64,000 nt of DNA from Alisma plantago-aquatica (Eukaryota; Streptophyta; Magnoliopsida; Alismatales; Alismataceae). The first letter of the stretch is position 1, and every line of letters begins with the position of its first letter. The translations under genes were made by a program, and so were the position numbers. The notes beneath the pieces were generated by a model that saw nothing but the letters and a program-made list of their open reading frames with translations, ran no database searches and was not told the origin of the DNA. The stretch spans positions 560,035,906 to 560,099,905 of the forward strand of contig OY856410.1 of NCBI GenBank assembly GCA_963693085.1, written 5' to 3'. Positions 46,597 to 58,045 of the stretch are shown here, one piece after another.

Positions 46597-47149
46597 GAGG
46601 GGGGAATCCACTAATAAAAGTGTCCCAAATTTTGTACACAATTATTAGAGAAATTCTATCCTTTTCCTTCTAGTGTAATTTTACTTTCAAGAGAAATAAA
46701 GTTGGTTCTTTTATTCTACATATGGATCTTTCTTTTTTTGGTTCACCTTCTCGATTTTTCTTCTTGGAGAAGGAGGAAAAGCAAACAAGTCATTTAATCA
46801 TCACCGCCTTGGACTCTACGGAGATCCAGAATTGCGGTCTATAGCTCTCTTGCTTTCTTTCGTTGTTTCTCCCATCCACGCCATGAGTAGCGAGTAATTT
46901 TCTTATCTAGGCGAGGGGAATATCCCCTTATCCATGTGTTAATCAGATCAAGCTTTTACACGACTGCTTAGATGGATGGTTTTCGGTTTAGAAATCACAT
47001 ATATAAATGATGTAATTAATCATTTTTATTGCTTGTTAATCCCACCAGATGCGACTGTGAAAACTGGGATTTAGAACGCCTAAACTGACTTCACAAGGAT
47101 TTGTATGAGAATATGGAAAAATCTTCTTTAGAATGAAGAACATGGATAC

Positions 47150-47163
47150 GTGAACACCAGGAA
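47150..47163. repeat. SINE target duplication, left copy
   Basis: GTGAACACCAGGAA is identical at 47419-47432. Confidence 0.92.
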
Positions 47164-47418
47164 TACGAGGGGGTTGTAGCTCGGTGGAGAAGGCCCAGGC
47201 TCCCCAGTGTAGGGACCCGAGTTTGAATCCGCGATTGTGCAGCTTCAACGATCCTTGGTGTCATCACGCACCTCGACCTCTATGTGAGTTTACCTTGCTG
47301 ACCCCGATGTGCAGGTAGTTGGGGAAAGCTAGGGGTTTACGCCGCCAGGGGGTCACAATAATGGCATTTCCTCGGGATGGTTCCCACGTCATCCAAAAAA
47401 AAGATATATGAAAAAAAA
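47164..47418 (+). mobile_element. tRNA-derived SINE, 255 bp
   Basis: It has an RNA polymerase III A box (TAGCTCGGTGG, 47177-47187) and B box (GTTTGAATCC, 47221-47230) 34 bases apart, like a tRNA head. A tRNA-unrelated body follows and the element ends in an A-rich tail. It lies between perfect 14-bp duplications. It is not a functional tRNA gene, as no acceptor stem or full cloverleaf forms. The related LTR at 53301-53340 lacks the insert. Confidence 0.92.
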
Positions 47419-47432
47419 GTGAACACCAGGAA
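47419..47432. repeat. SINE target duplication, right copy
   Basis: It is identical to 47150-47163, after the A-run of the SINE. Confidence 0.92.
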
Positions 47433-47976
47433 CAATGGGTTCATGTGGAGTTCCTATTTTGTGTTTTATTTATGAATAAAGTGCATACCTGCTTCTTTAT
47501 TTTTTGTCGTGTGTCACTCGATTTTAATTTCAGAAAGGTTAAGGTGGTGAAACTCAAAAGCTTTGATGCCTTCCTTCTTGATTTCAAACCGTTCTTAAAT
47601 GTTTTCCTTCATTCACCTTTTAAATTTTAGCACTTTACTTTTGTTTAGATATCCTCGTGTGCTAACAATTTTCTTCTTTTACTCTCTCTTGTTTTAGAAT
47701 AATCTTTTTCTTCCTTTGCGTTACTGTAATCTTTTATTCTTCTTACAATTTACTTTCTTGCATTAGATACAAATCAGACTTTATTTTCTGTCAATCTTCC
47801 AAAAATACCAAAAACAATTATTTCAAAAATCGATTGGGTTTAAAAGAAACGAATCTTAAAAATGTTGTCTTGTGGGACCGACCCTTCTATACGAGCCTTA
47901 ATCAGAAGTAAAAAAGGGATAAACTCTAGAATAAATTTTCTAGTGAATTGGTGAGCTCTTTGACGCGTATCAATTT

Positions 47977-47994
47977 TTGCTCCGTTGCTGGGGA
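47977..47994 (+). other. Primer-binding site of element C, tRNA-Asp type
   Basis: TTGCTCCGTTGCTGGGGA matches the Athila tRNA-Asp primer site at 15 of 18 positions. It is used to start minus-strand DNA synthesis. Confidence 0.82.
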
Positions 47995-48145
47995 TAATGG
48001 ATCGTTTTCTCAAACCTTGAAAATTTTTGAAAAACTTTTTTTTGCCTTCCGAGTAACATTCCAGAAGTGTTATCTCATTTTTCTGCTGAGTTTCCATTCC
48101 AATAGTACATTTATTTTATAAATGAATATATCTATATAACTGTGC

Positions 48146-49430
48146 ATGCGTCGCCCATCGAACGATCTTATGTTGCCAGTTTTTGACCCCGAGCCAAAAA
48201 GGACTTTCCATCGCTTAAATCGACAAAACCGACTTAAGATGGACGAAGAGGAGATTGCCCGTAGGATTGAGCAGACACTTATCGCTAAAAGAGAATTGAC
48301 GATGGCTGAACGTGTGACTCAAGAAGCCAACTTGTGCACAACCTATATCCCTGAGAAAGAGTCTATAGAAGCCTCTTGGAGGGAGGCCGAGAGACAAAAA
48401 CAACTAAAATATTTTTTCACTCCAAAAAATGAATATGCACAACACCCAGTTGTGCCACCCGTGATCACCACACCTTAATTTGAGATCCGCACTCAGTGGA
48501 TCACGATGCTTTAGGCGAATCCTTTTTTCGGCAACAAGGATGGAAGTTGTCAAGATCACCTCTAACACTTCATACACCTTAGTTCCTTGACTAAGATCCC
48601 AAGTGTTTCTGAAGACGCCATTAGACTTAGACTTTTCAAATACTGTGTTTTAGGGGTATACAACAGTTGGTATAATTACATGGAGAGTGAAAACCCCATA
48701 ACCACTTGGTAAGCACTTCAAATAATTTTTTTGGATAAATACTTCCCTCCTTCCCTCACCTATGAGATCAAAGGACAAATCCTGTTATTTTCAATGGTCC
48801 TTGGAGAAACCTTAGGAGAAGCTTGGGAAAGATTTTGAGAACTCCTCCACCGTTGCCCTCATCATGACATATCACAATCTTAAATCATTGAGATATTTTA
48901 TCATGGTGTTGATGATGACACAAAGAAATTTCTTGATTCCTCATCTGGAGGAAATTTCATGTTTCAAAACCTATGCAACGCATGGGAGGTAGTTAAAAGA
49001 GCTTCTGAAATCCAGGCTAGATGAGGAACCAGTGGGTCTTAAAAGTGGCTAAGACCGAGGTAAACTTAGACATTCATACTATTGCCAAAGCTCTTAAATT
49101 AATCTCTTTGAAACAGGACCCCTTGGAATCATCGTTTAATGCCTATGAAAGACAACCTCAACAAGTGAGGGCTGCAGAATCTCGATGTGGGATATGCCAA
49201 GGGTATGATCATGCTACCCTCCAATGTCAATATCTCTACAACACCCCTATGCATCCTGATGTTGGTCAACAAGTAGTTGATCTCAATTCTATCCATAGTA
49301 TCCTGGGAAAGGCTTACAACAATCCAAACCAAGCCAAAAACCATCTCAGGTTTCAATATGGAAACCCCTCAGGAGCTAAAAACTCATCTCAACTTCCCCC
49401 TCCTCAAAGACCCCCACAACTCTAAGCCAA
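48146..49430 (+). pseudogene. gag: Element C Gag
   Basis: It starts MRRPSNDLMLPVFDPEPKRTF (48146; codon ATG at 48146), a proline-rich N-terminus typical of Athila Gag. Further on, the core in other frames reads AIRLRLFKYCVLG, a stop-bearing ITTW-AL segment, EAWERF-ELLHRCPHHD (48818-48880) and later CGICQGYDHATLQC, an intact CX2CX4HX4C zinc knuckle near 49183-49225. Stops at 48476 and 49020 and frameshifts break it. Confidence 0.8.
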
Positions 49431-49590
49431 CTATCCTCCACCACTAGGTTTTCCATACAATAACAACCAAAGGAATTTTGCGAACCAAGGGAATTTTAGG
49501 GGAAACTTCCAAAACCATGGACCCTACCAAGGACAACAATATCAAAACCTACATCAACCACCACCACCTCAATAGAACACCCCCACCTAT

Positions 49591-50640
49591 GTGGTAGAGG
49601 ATAGGATTTCAGCCTTAGAGCAAATCAAAATAGCACACCAAAAATCGACCGATGCTCAGTTCGCTCATCCTTTTTCCCAACGTAAATCCCATGTAGGGAC
49701 CTTCGTCAAACAACCAGAGAACAATCCAAAACATCCCAGACAACTAAAGGTTGTTTCCACTCATTCGGGGAAGATTCATACTTCTCCCCTAGAGAAACCT
49801 ACAATTGTTCCCTTGGACTTTGAGGATGATGATACAATGATCATCAAAACCCCACCCTCACCTACCCCTGCCGTCCCCACTCCATCTCATGTGGTCCCAC
49901 CTGTGGAAATTGATGAGCTAGACATTCCTGTATACAAACCTCATCCACCTTACCAGGCCCGCCTAAAGCAAACTAGGCTTGACACCCATTTTGTGAAATT
50001 TAGGGAAGCCATGAAAACGTTGCATGTGGATATTGCCTTTCTTGATGCCTTAGATGACATGCCGGATTGGTCCAAATATATGAAATCTATTTTGACCAGG
50101 AAGTACCACACTGACGAGCATGAGACGATCATGCTTGCTAGGACTACCTCTGATATTATCCAAAGCAAGATGCCTAAAAAAGACCCCGGCTCCTTTGGGA
50201 TTGGGTGCTATCAAGGTGATAATGCGTGCAAGAAAGGTCTTGCAAACTTGGGCGTGAGTATTTCTATTATGCCCTGTAGTCTATGTAGGAGGCTAGATTT
50301 CATTTACATGCTCCCCACCACCATGAAAATCCAATTAGTTGACTCATCCATGACAAAAACCATGGGGATCATTGAATACATACATGTAAGAGTTGGGAAG
50401 GATGCTTATGTCCCATGTGACTTTGTCATCATGGACATAAATAAAGACTTAAGGTACCCCATCATCTTTGGCCGTCCCTTTTTGGCCACTGCTCGTGCCT
50501 TGATTGATGTTGAGGCTGGAACCATTTTCTTGCACCTAGGAAAACAAAACCTAAATTTAGGGCATTTGAAAGCATGCACGGACCAAGCCTCCAAGAAGAG
50601 GTCTATGTTCTTGATTGTATTGAGAAGATGCAACAATTGA
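49591..50640 (+). pseudogene. Element C aspartic protease region, catalytic Asp lost
   Basis: The frame is open for about 350 codons. A Pro/Thr-rich linker (residues about 55-120) leads to YQARLKQTRLDTHFVKFREA, LHVDIAFLDALDDMPDWSKY, MKSILTRKYHT and then KKDPGSFGIGC at about residue 195. The active-site triad Asp-Leu-Gly reads NLG (NLGVSISIMP, about 50247). VRVGKDAYVPCDFVIMDI and YPIIFGRPFLAT follow. The Asp-to-Asn change (GAC to AAC, a G-to-A transition) should inactivate protease. Its first codon is not a convincing start. Confidence 0.82.
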
Positions 50641-50935
50641 GACAAGAATGAGAATTAGTTAAATATCCCCTCCAAAATGCCCTTGTGACCCCTATTGATT
50701 GTGGATTTGAAAATGCTCAATTGGAGCAATTCAGACATCATCTCAACACCTTTGAGGAGATTCATGATGAGGAGTTTGAAGACCTAAAATGGTCTCCATT
50801 GTATATGCGAAACCTAAAACCCCCAAGGCACCTGACATGAAACCCCTACCTGAAGGTCTTAAGTATGCCTTCCTTGATGAGAAAAAGCTTTATCCTTTTA
50901 TCATTAACTATGATCTCACCCATGAATAGGAAACC

Positions 50936-51990
50936 ATGCTAATGACGAAACTTAGGAAGAGGAAATCTTCCTTAGGATACAAGATGGCTAATTTGACAGG
51001 AATATATCAATCCATTTGCATGCATAAAATTCCTATGGTAGAAGAATACAAACCTTCTGGAGACCCTCAAAGGAAACTAAACCCCAACATGAAAGAGGTG
51101 GTGCGTCTAGAGGTTATCAAGCTTTTGATTTCAGGGATCATATACCCCATCTCTGACTCCCCTTGGGTTATCCCAATTCAGGTTGTTCCCAAGAAAGGGG
51201 GTACCACAGTCGTGAAAAACAACAATAATGAGCTCATTCCCACTTGCACTGTCACAGGGTGAATAATGTGCATTGACTATAGGAAATTGAATAGGTCCAC
51301 AAGGAAAGATCATTTCCCACTTCCCTTCCTAGATCAAGTACTAGAGCACCTCGCCCATCAACAATATTTTTTCTATCTTAATGGCTATTCAGGTTTCTAT
51401 CAAATTCCCATTCATCTAGAAGACCAAGAGAAAACAACTTTCATTTTCCCTTTTAGGACTTATGCATTCAGGAGAATGTCGTTAGGGTTGTGCAATGCCC
51501 CAACCACCTTTCAGCAGTGCATGTCTGCTATCTTTGCTGGATTGACCAAAACTATCATGGAGGTTTTTATGGATGATTTCTCTATCTATGGAGATAGTTT
51601 TGAATCTTGTCTCCATCATTTATCTTAGGTTTTAGAAAAATGTGAAGAAGCACACTTGATTCTCAATTGGAAGAAGTGTCACTTAATGGGATAGAAGGAA
51701 TTGTTTTATTTCATAGGGTGAACAACCATGACATTGGAGTTGATAGAGCCAAGATCAAAGTCATCTCAAAACTTCCACCACCTTCCTCCATCACAGACAT
51801 TCATGCCTTCCTTAGGCACACATGTTTTTATAGACGATTCATCCGTTATTTTTCTAAGATCACCAAACCCCTAACCAATCTACTCAAAAAAGACATTCCT
51901 TTTGTTTTTGATAAGAGCTTGCATGACCAATTTTCTTTGTTTGAAGGATGCCCTCATTTATACTCCCATCATTAGGGCCCTAGACTGGTC
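50936..51990 (+). pseudogene. Element C reverse transcriptase
   Basis: MLMTKLRKRKSSLGYKMANL (50936), MHKIPMVEE, PNMKEVVRLEVIKLLISGII, SPWVIPIQVVPKKGG, a TGA stop at 51260, then IDYRKLNRSTRKDHFPLPFL, LDQVLEHLAHQQYFFYLNGY (LDG changed to LNG), YAFRRMSLGLCNAPTTFQQC and catalytic VFMDDFSIYG (51564 onward). Stops and shifts follow at 51629 and 51694. The first catalytic Asp of the LDG motif has become Asn by G-to-A. The enzyme is inactive. Confidence 0.85.
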
Positions 51991-52400
51991 CCTACCCTTT
52001 GAGTTAATGCGTGATGCGAGTGATTATGCCATTGGTTCTATTCTAGGACAACATGTTGATAAAAAGCACATGTGATCCATTATGCATCCAAGACCTTGGA
52101 TGAAGCCCAATGGAATTACACAACTAATGAAAAGGAAATGCTAGACATAGTATATGCCTTTGATAAATTCCACTCATATTTCGTAGGTTCCAAAGTCATC
52201 GTTTACACAGACCATGCAGCCATTAGATATTTGATGACCAAAAAGGATGCCAAACCCCACCTTCTTCATTGGGTCCTTCTACTTTAGGACTTTGATCTAG
52301 AGATCTTAGCCAAAAAGGATTGCAAAAATGTTGTTGCCAACAATCTTAGTCGCCTTGATTTCTTCGATGATGATGGCTTATCCATAACAGACTCCCTTCT
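51990..52400 (+). pseudogene. Element C RNase H
   Basis: FELMRDASDYAIGSILGQHV (about 51998; CDAS changed to RDAS), [37 protein letters not shown] and [14 protein letters not shown], then a stop-broken AKKDCKNVVANNLSRLDF near 52310-52360. These are typical gypsy RNase H motifs with some stops. Confidence 0.8.
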
Positions 52401-52434
52401 CGATGATAAATTGTTAAAGATGGAATTCTAATAT

Positions 52435-52790
52435 CCTTGGTTTGCGGATTATGTAAATTTTCTAGCCGCGGGTGGATTGCATCCTGAATATAACAGACAT
52501 TCTAAGGCTAATTTTTACATGATGTAAAACATTACTATTGGGATGATCCATATCATTTTAGATTATGTTCGGATGGGCTTTATCACAGGTGTGATACTGA
52601 GGAAGAGGATCATGACATACTTGAGAAATGCCATGCTGGCCCCACCGACGGGCACATGAGTTCTCAGAAAACAGCTAGGAATGTCTTACAATCTGGGTTC
52701 TTCTGGCCTACTCTATTCAAAGATTCATACCATTTTGTCCTTGCCCATGATGAATGTCAAAGGAGCGACAACATAACTAAGAGAGACTGT
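52435..52790 (+). pseudogene. Element C integrase, zinc-binding part only
   Basis: WFADYVNFLAAGG and, in another frame, HYYWDDPYHFRLCSDGLYHRCD, CHAGPTDGHMSSQKTARNVL, QSGFFWPTLFKDSYHF and CQRSDNITKRD give the HHCC zinc region. The frame runs into the LTR of element F at 52791, so the catalytic core is absent. Confidence 0.78.
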
Positions 52791-54115
52791 TGATGCGTCG
52801 AAGTGCACTACAATCACTAAGATAATTATCCTAGAGTTTAATCCTTTTTCTACTTTCCGATTAAGGTTAGTATAGAAGGGTCGATCCCAAAGGACAATGT
52901 TTTTAAAGTTGTTAACTCTAATCCCAATTGTTTTGAAGAACTTTTTATTTGTTTTTGGTGTTTTTGTTTTTGGAACAGAAAGTAAAGATCGAGTTTGGGG
53001 TTGGGTGATTATTATTAAAGCGAAAAAGGAAATAAAAGAACAAGATTGCACTTAACAAAAAATAATTTGCCCTGTCACAAGGAAAATTGAGATGATTTTT
53101 AGCACAAGTAAACTATTATGAATGAAAGACTAAAATGTAAAGAGAGCGGATCAAACACAAGAATAAATTAAGAGACAAAGAATTGAGGCTTTAGGGTTTT
53201 TCACCACCTTAGCCTAGGCGAGAATAGACTAAATCCCTTAAAATAATGATTACGATGAAGGCATGCAAATTAATAAAAATCCACAAAAGATGGACTCCAC
53301 ATGAGCCCATTGGTCATGGTGCTCATGTTTCTTAATACATCATCCCACAAAAGAAAGTCCCATGGTCATTTAAAAACCCCTATGTGATTGATTCTATTGT
53401 TCTAAATCCGGATTTTCCTGGTCATTTCTATCCGGATTAACATGTGATCAAACCAATTTATTACTTTGATAGATCAATGGTTATTAGAACCAAAAGCCAT
53501 CTAGAAGTCATTCTAAGTAATTAGTCGATTTAAGCCATGGATAAGGGGCTATTCCCCTTGCCTCGATAGAGAACTACTCGCTCATGCTTGTAGATAAAAG
53601 GGAGACGGAGGAAAGAAGAGTTCTAGCCATAGTTTAGAATTATCAAAGGATTGGATCCTTAGGCTAGAGACAATGAAATGGCTGACACTTAATTCCTTTC
53701 TCCAGTCCACATAAGAAGAAGAAGAAGTAAACTAGATCTAAACAGGCAAGGTAAAAGAACAATGATTGAAGAACACACTTAACTTGCAAATAACCAATCT
53801 TTATTGATGAATCAAATACAAGAACATAAGAACACAAGAATGATTGCTCAGAAATCTCCAATACAAAAGATGATATAAGAGATGATGATGTGAGGAGGAG
53901 TGCCCCTCCTTTTATAGGAGAGGGAGGAGGCTTTTACAACTAGGGTTGTGGACAAATGGGGATGGTGGCTGTAAATTTGAATTGGCCCCGCACTGCCAAC
54001 CGATCAGTTGGCAGGAAAGTCAGTCAGTTGGATGCTTGGTAAGGGCGGGAGTGTTGAGTTTTATAGAGAGACAGAGAAGGCAGTGAAAACACAAAATTTT
54101 CCCAAACCCAGTATA
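52791..54115 (-). repeat. Minus-strand LTR F, related to the LTR of C
   Basis: It begins TGATGCGTCG, the complement of an LTR end like GACGCGTATCA in C. Across about 1.1 kb it matches the complement of the C LTR (end region, GGGGAATAGCCCCTTATCC block, TATA block at 53904-53919). It carries no SINE. No internal region follows on either side, so it could be a solo LTR or the remnant of an element on the minus strand. The right edge is uncertain. Confidence 0.7.
53994..54013. repeat. Palindrome TGCCAACCGATCAGTTGGCA upstream of the TATA box of LTR F
   Basis: It is a 20-base palindrome with one mismatched pair, about 80 bases beyond the TATA block on the minus strand. A second related word (CAGTCAGTTGG) follows at 54020. 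Confidence 0.75.
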
Positions 54116-54124
54116 AAGGAATCG

Positions 54125-55100
54125 CGTCAACGTCTATACAGTAGGAAGGATGGTTTGTAGAGACATACCTTATCCTGAGGCTTGCTCGGTGACGTTACCT
54201 CACGACTTGCGCGGTCTTTACCACTGGTCTTGGACGATGTCTGTGCAACTCCTGGTATCACTGTGACTGTCGGGATTGACAGCTGTCCTCCGAGCGGTAG
54301 AAGTCTCCCGCCTCTGTAGTAGTCCACACGAACCACCTAGAACTCTGATCGCCTTGTTGCACAAGGAACCGGAAGGAGTCGTACCCTCCTATTAGCATAC
54401 TAGTCACCGACACACTCTCCTGCAACCAGTTGCCTTTCTACAGTTGTCTTTCCCTTGCTGTGCCTCCCTTATCGGGTAGCACTTACTCGGGCTCTCCTGG
54501 TTACCAGAACCAGAGAGAACGATAACTTTACAGAGAAACTGGTGTTCTGAGTTGTACTTGAGAAGCCCCCAATACCACTATATATAGGAGGGTCATGGGA
54601 CATGGTTCTTTACCATGGGAAATGCATGATTAAAGCAGGATTAGAAGGGTTCAAGATTTTCCACAAAACAACCAACTGTGCTAGCTGAACCAATTAGTTG
54701 GGGACCTGAGCCGATCGGTTCACACCTGAACCGGTCAGTTGGGGCACCTGAGCTGATCAGTTCACTTTTGAACTGGTTGGTTGACTGCCCTGGTCAGTTC
54801 CCGATTGACTTTTCCTCTTTTGTTTCGAATGGATCCAAATACCAATCCTTGTTCCAATCAAATTGGACAAGTGAAATGAAGAGAAATTTCTCACCAACCA
54901 GACTTTCCCAAGTCGCTCATTTGGACCTGTTGAGCCGATCATTTCAACCCTTGAACCAGTCGTATCAACCTGTCCTGAGCCGATCGGTTAATCACATGAA
55001 CTAATCGGTTGGGAGTGCAGACTTCGCAAAATCATTCAATTGCAGTTTCAATCAATCCGATACGCTAATCAATCGATCCAACACCTTGAACACTATGATA
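54125..55100 (-). repeat. Probable second minus-strand LTR, G
   Basis: On the minus strand a palindrome array (55010-54686) leads to CCTATATATAG (54587-54577, TATA-like) and then about 450 bases of GC-balanced, non-coding sequence (R/U5-like). I could not match either end or find a partner copy, so the call rests on order only. Confidence 0.45.
54684..55015. repeat. GA(A/G)CCGATCGGTT word array with 20-24 bp period
   Basis: Words of the type GAACCGGTCAGTT or GAGCCGATCGGTT start at 54686, 54708, 54728, 54750, 54770 and 54788, then again at 54932, 54953, 54977 and 54998. Each centre (CCGATCGG, CCGGTCAG, CTGATCAG) is palindromic or nearly so, and changes in one half are often matched in the other. 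Confidence 0.85.
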
Positions 55101-55620
55101 CTGAGCTATCAATTGATTGAGTGTTTAATTGAACTACTAAACTCCTTTAGTAATCGATCTAAACATCATTTGTGGATAAACTCCTCTTTCAGGTTAAATC
55201 CTATGTGTGTGACCCTACATGCCCATTTCACGTTGGCAGTGAAAGTTCATAACACTTATGACTTCACAAGCAAAGAGTGGTGCCTAGTCGCACATCATTA
55301 CTACCCAAGTGAAATATAAAAGTTGGAGAACAACTTTCAATCCTAAAATCTGGGAATGGTGTTACATTGAATGTATAATTCCTTTATCTTTGATATCCCG
55401 AATGAATTCAAGGCATGGAACATTCATCCTGTCAACGTTCATTCACTTTCTTGATCTCAGAGTAGATTGGAGGAGATATGTATGACATCAATATCACATA
55501 CTGACTCACACATGCGTGCGCACACCTATCTCAATCCTACTCATCAAGTGGCCATGGATATCAAACTCCCTCAGGAGGGACAAATCCCATGTCTATCACT
55601 CACCCCTCAAAAGCCCCATG
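55101..55620. other. Non-coding sequence between LTR G and element D
   Basis: I see no gene. A GTGTGACCCTACATGCCC to GTTGGCAGTGAAAG stretch (55207-55248) resembles text I associate with plant LTR elements, without certainty. CCATG at 55616-55620 would be the left target duplication of element D. Confidence 0.35.
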
Positions 55621-55646
55621 TGTGAAAAAGTGGATTTTCTAGCTTA

Positions 55647-55690
55647 ATTTCGAGGACGAAATATCTTTTAAGGTGTGTAGGATGTGATGG
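55647..55690 (+). other. Polypurine-tract-plus-LTR-start motif inside the LTR
   Basis: TTTCGAGGACGAAATATCTT followed by TTAAGGTGTGTAGGATGTGATGGAGTGG resembles the true end of the internal region at 60873-60930 (TTTCGAGGACAAAAGTTCTT, then TTAAGATGTATATGATGTGACAAAGTGG). The LTR thus carries a copy of its own 3' boundary 60 bases in. Confidence 0.8.
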
Positions 55691-58045
55691 AGTGGACTTT
55701 TGGAATCCTAAAATATCCAATGTCTTAAGTGAAATCATACGTATGACTTAGATTGAGGGTCCCGAGCCCTTGACAAAATAGGTTTGTTGATTGATGTTAA
55801 TACCATGCTTAATTCATGCTTTTCGAGGAATTTAATTGAATGGTCTAATAGCTTAGTTTTTTCACCAAATTTGAGTAGAACGTATCTTGAGGTGTACTAA
55901 AGCTATGGTTAAAATTTGGTGGCAATCGGAGCATCCTAGAGAGAGTTATTAAGGTTTGAATTTTTGTGAAATAATGCACTTTTTGGTGTTTAATAGACCT
56001 AAGATTATGGTCTTAATCAGTGTCACACACCCCTTTGGTTAAGGGTGGGATGAGAGGATAGATCATGGCCGTTTGAAGCAAATCGAGTGGCTGGAACCTT
56101 TATTTTGAGTCAGTCACGGATTTGCCTTGATGGGCGTTGATGCTGACCCTTAGATGTGAGATCAAGGGTTTCTGGTTCATCCCTAACCTTGTGGTCAAAG
56201 CATGGTGGGAGAACCGTTTCTCTTGTAACTTCCCCTCCCACTACTCTATGAGATCATGGGGAGAGAGGGAATTTTGAGCGAGCAGTTGATCTCGGCTCAT
56301 CCCAACTAGTACTCTGACCCCTCACATACTCTCTTTAACCAAGCGAGCACAGAGAATGAGCTCTCCCGTTCTCTGTCTTCTCCACCGCAACTGCAGGTGG
56401 CAGCCATGAGTAGAGAATGGAGCTAGAGTGGGTGACGACTGGAGCTAAGAACGACTGAAGCAAGCACGAGCTCAGGGGAGTCCAACCCCGCGGTTTGGGT
56501 GGACTATCATGGTGGTTTTGAGGGTAGCCGAAGGGCACCTTGCTTCCAGATGAAGATGGAGGTCGGGGACCCTGCACTCTCGTTTCCACCATGGACAATG
56601 GTCGCGGGTGAGTTTCTGGAGGCTTCGAGTTTGCTTCCACATCTTCAATCATGCATGAGGATGGACTGGGGTGGTTTTCCCCTTTTTGTTCTGCCATGGC
56701 AGCAGCCAGCGGTGGCGACCTGCGTGAGCTCACAAGGAGGAGCATCAGGCAGAAGGGAGACCGGCCGACGACGTCGAGGGAGAGAGGATGAAGCTAATGG
56801 AAGTTAATCCTTTCACGAGGAGCTCTAGCAGATGGCTAATCACACATCGGAGTTTGGCTTTGTGGCGGCGCACAGACGTCGACTTGCCCTGAGAACACGA
56901 ATGCGTGAGCGAAGAAAGGAGAAGGAGCGAACCAGCTTCGACCCAACTAATCCCAGAGCTGGACCGGGCCCCATCTTCAATCAGATCGGATGAACCAGCC
57001 AAACCATGACTCAACCCAGGAAGCAACTAAAGAGCCAAGCGCCCCATTAGAGGACATGTGCCGGCGGCCAATTGGCCACAAAAGGTAAAATATTTATAAA
57101 TACTCAGATCTTAGATAATTCATAGAAATTATCTCGATGACCAGAAAAATGCAAATAAGGTACCAAACTTCTCAGAAAAATGCATAGAACAAGATGTAAC
57201 AATAATATCAGGCTTTTTATGATTAAATATCAAAAATATCATGTAAGATGTGTAATGCTTATTTAATGGACAATAAATATCAAACGATGTTATAAAATTT
57301 TGAGAACATGTCAGTAAATACATATTCATGCTTATAATCTATCTGATATCAGTAATTATTTTATTGATGTATGAAATCATGTAATTTGCTTAATATGGCT
57401 AATTAGGGCTTATAACCCTAAATAAAATGTATTAAATACATACATGCTCAATAAATGATGAAATTTACAAAGTAAGTTCATATCAGTAATCTGAAGCTAA
57501 TATGTAAATCAGATATCCGTTAGATGCATATAAATAATGTTATATGAAGTTGACCTTTAATACATGGTTTAAAACCCTAATCTAGGTTAATGTTGTAACC
57601 TAGGGTTAATTAATGCTATGGAAGATAATGATCAGATTATGTATCTTAATCTGTAATATAAGATCAGTAATATAAATCCCACATAAGGATGAAGATAAGA
57701 AAAGTAATGATGAGAATGAGATAAGATAAACCCTAATGGATATAATTAGGGTTAAGATGAGATGTAAGATGATGAGAACCTGATGATAGTATGTGATCTT
57801 GTCTTGATCAGGTTTAACAAAGATATAGTTGACATCAGGAATATGTGATTAGGATATCTGTGATCAAGGTATGCCATTACCTCTTACTTGGCTTATTATA
57901 AAATATGATTGTGTTATATGAGTAGTAAAATACTTGGCATATGGTATTGGATGAAACAATTGCTCTTGTATGATATGTTTCCTGATTTTCCGTACTTATG
58001 GCTATGAACACATGAAACATAATATATTTGTTCCATTATATGAAA

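Larger units (their letters stand above)
45960..47972 (+). repeat. 5' LTR of element C (left edge unresolved) with palindromes and a SINE
   Basis: The right edge CA at 47971-47972 is four bases before the primer site. A TATA box is at 46589. The inverted sequence at 52791-54115 is a relative: both share the CTATAAAAGGAGGGG block, the GGGGAATA-CCCCTTATCCATG block and the end GACGC(G/A)T-TCA. The 255-bp SINE at 47164-47418 is a later insertion. Confidence 0.72.
45960..52790 (+). mobile_element. Athila-like element C, 3'-truncated inside integrase
   Basis: It has an LTR ending at 47972, a tRNA-Asp-type primer site at 47977-47994, Gag, protease, RT, RNase H and the integrase zinc region, then stops abruptly at 52790 where a minus-strand LTR starts. 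It is less decayed than A and B, with one frame of about 350 codons open at 49591-50640. Confidence 0.82.

Noticed and set aside
47174..47245. tRNA gene
   Set aside because: The A and B boxes are present, but no acceptor stem closes, a non-tRNA body and A-tail follow, and target duplications flank the unit. It is a SINE.
56335..57026. Two minus-strand frames (136 and 93 codons) in the LTR of D, repeated in the second LTR at 61634-62325
   Set aside because: They lie in the GC-rich island, where stops are rare. Conservation is explained by LTR identity and no domain is visible. The island is more likely an RNA leader or promoter region.
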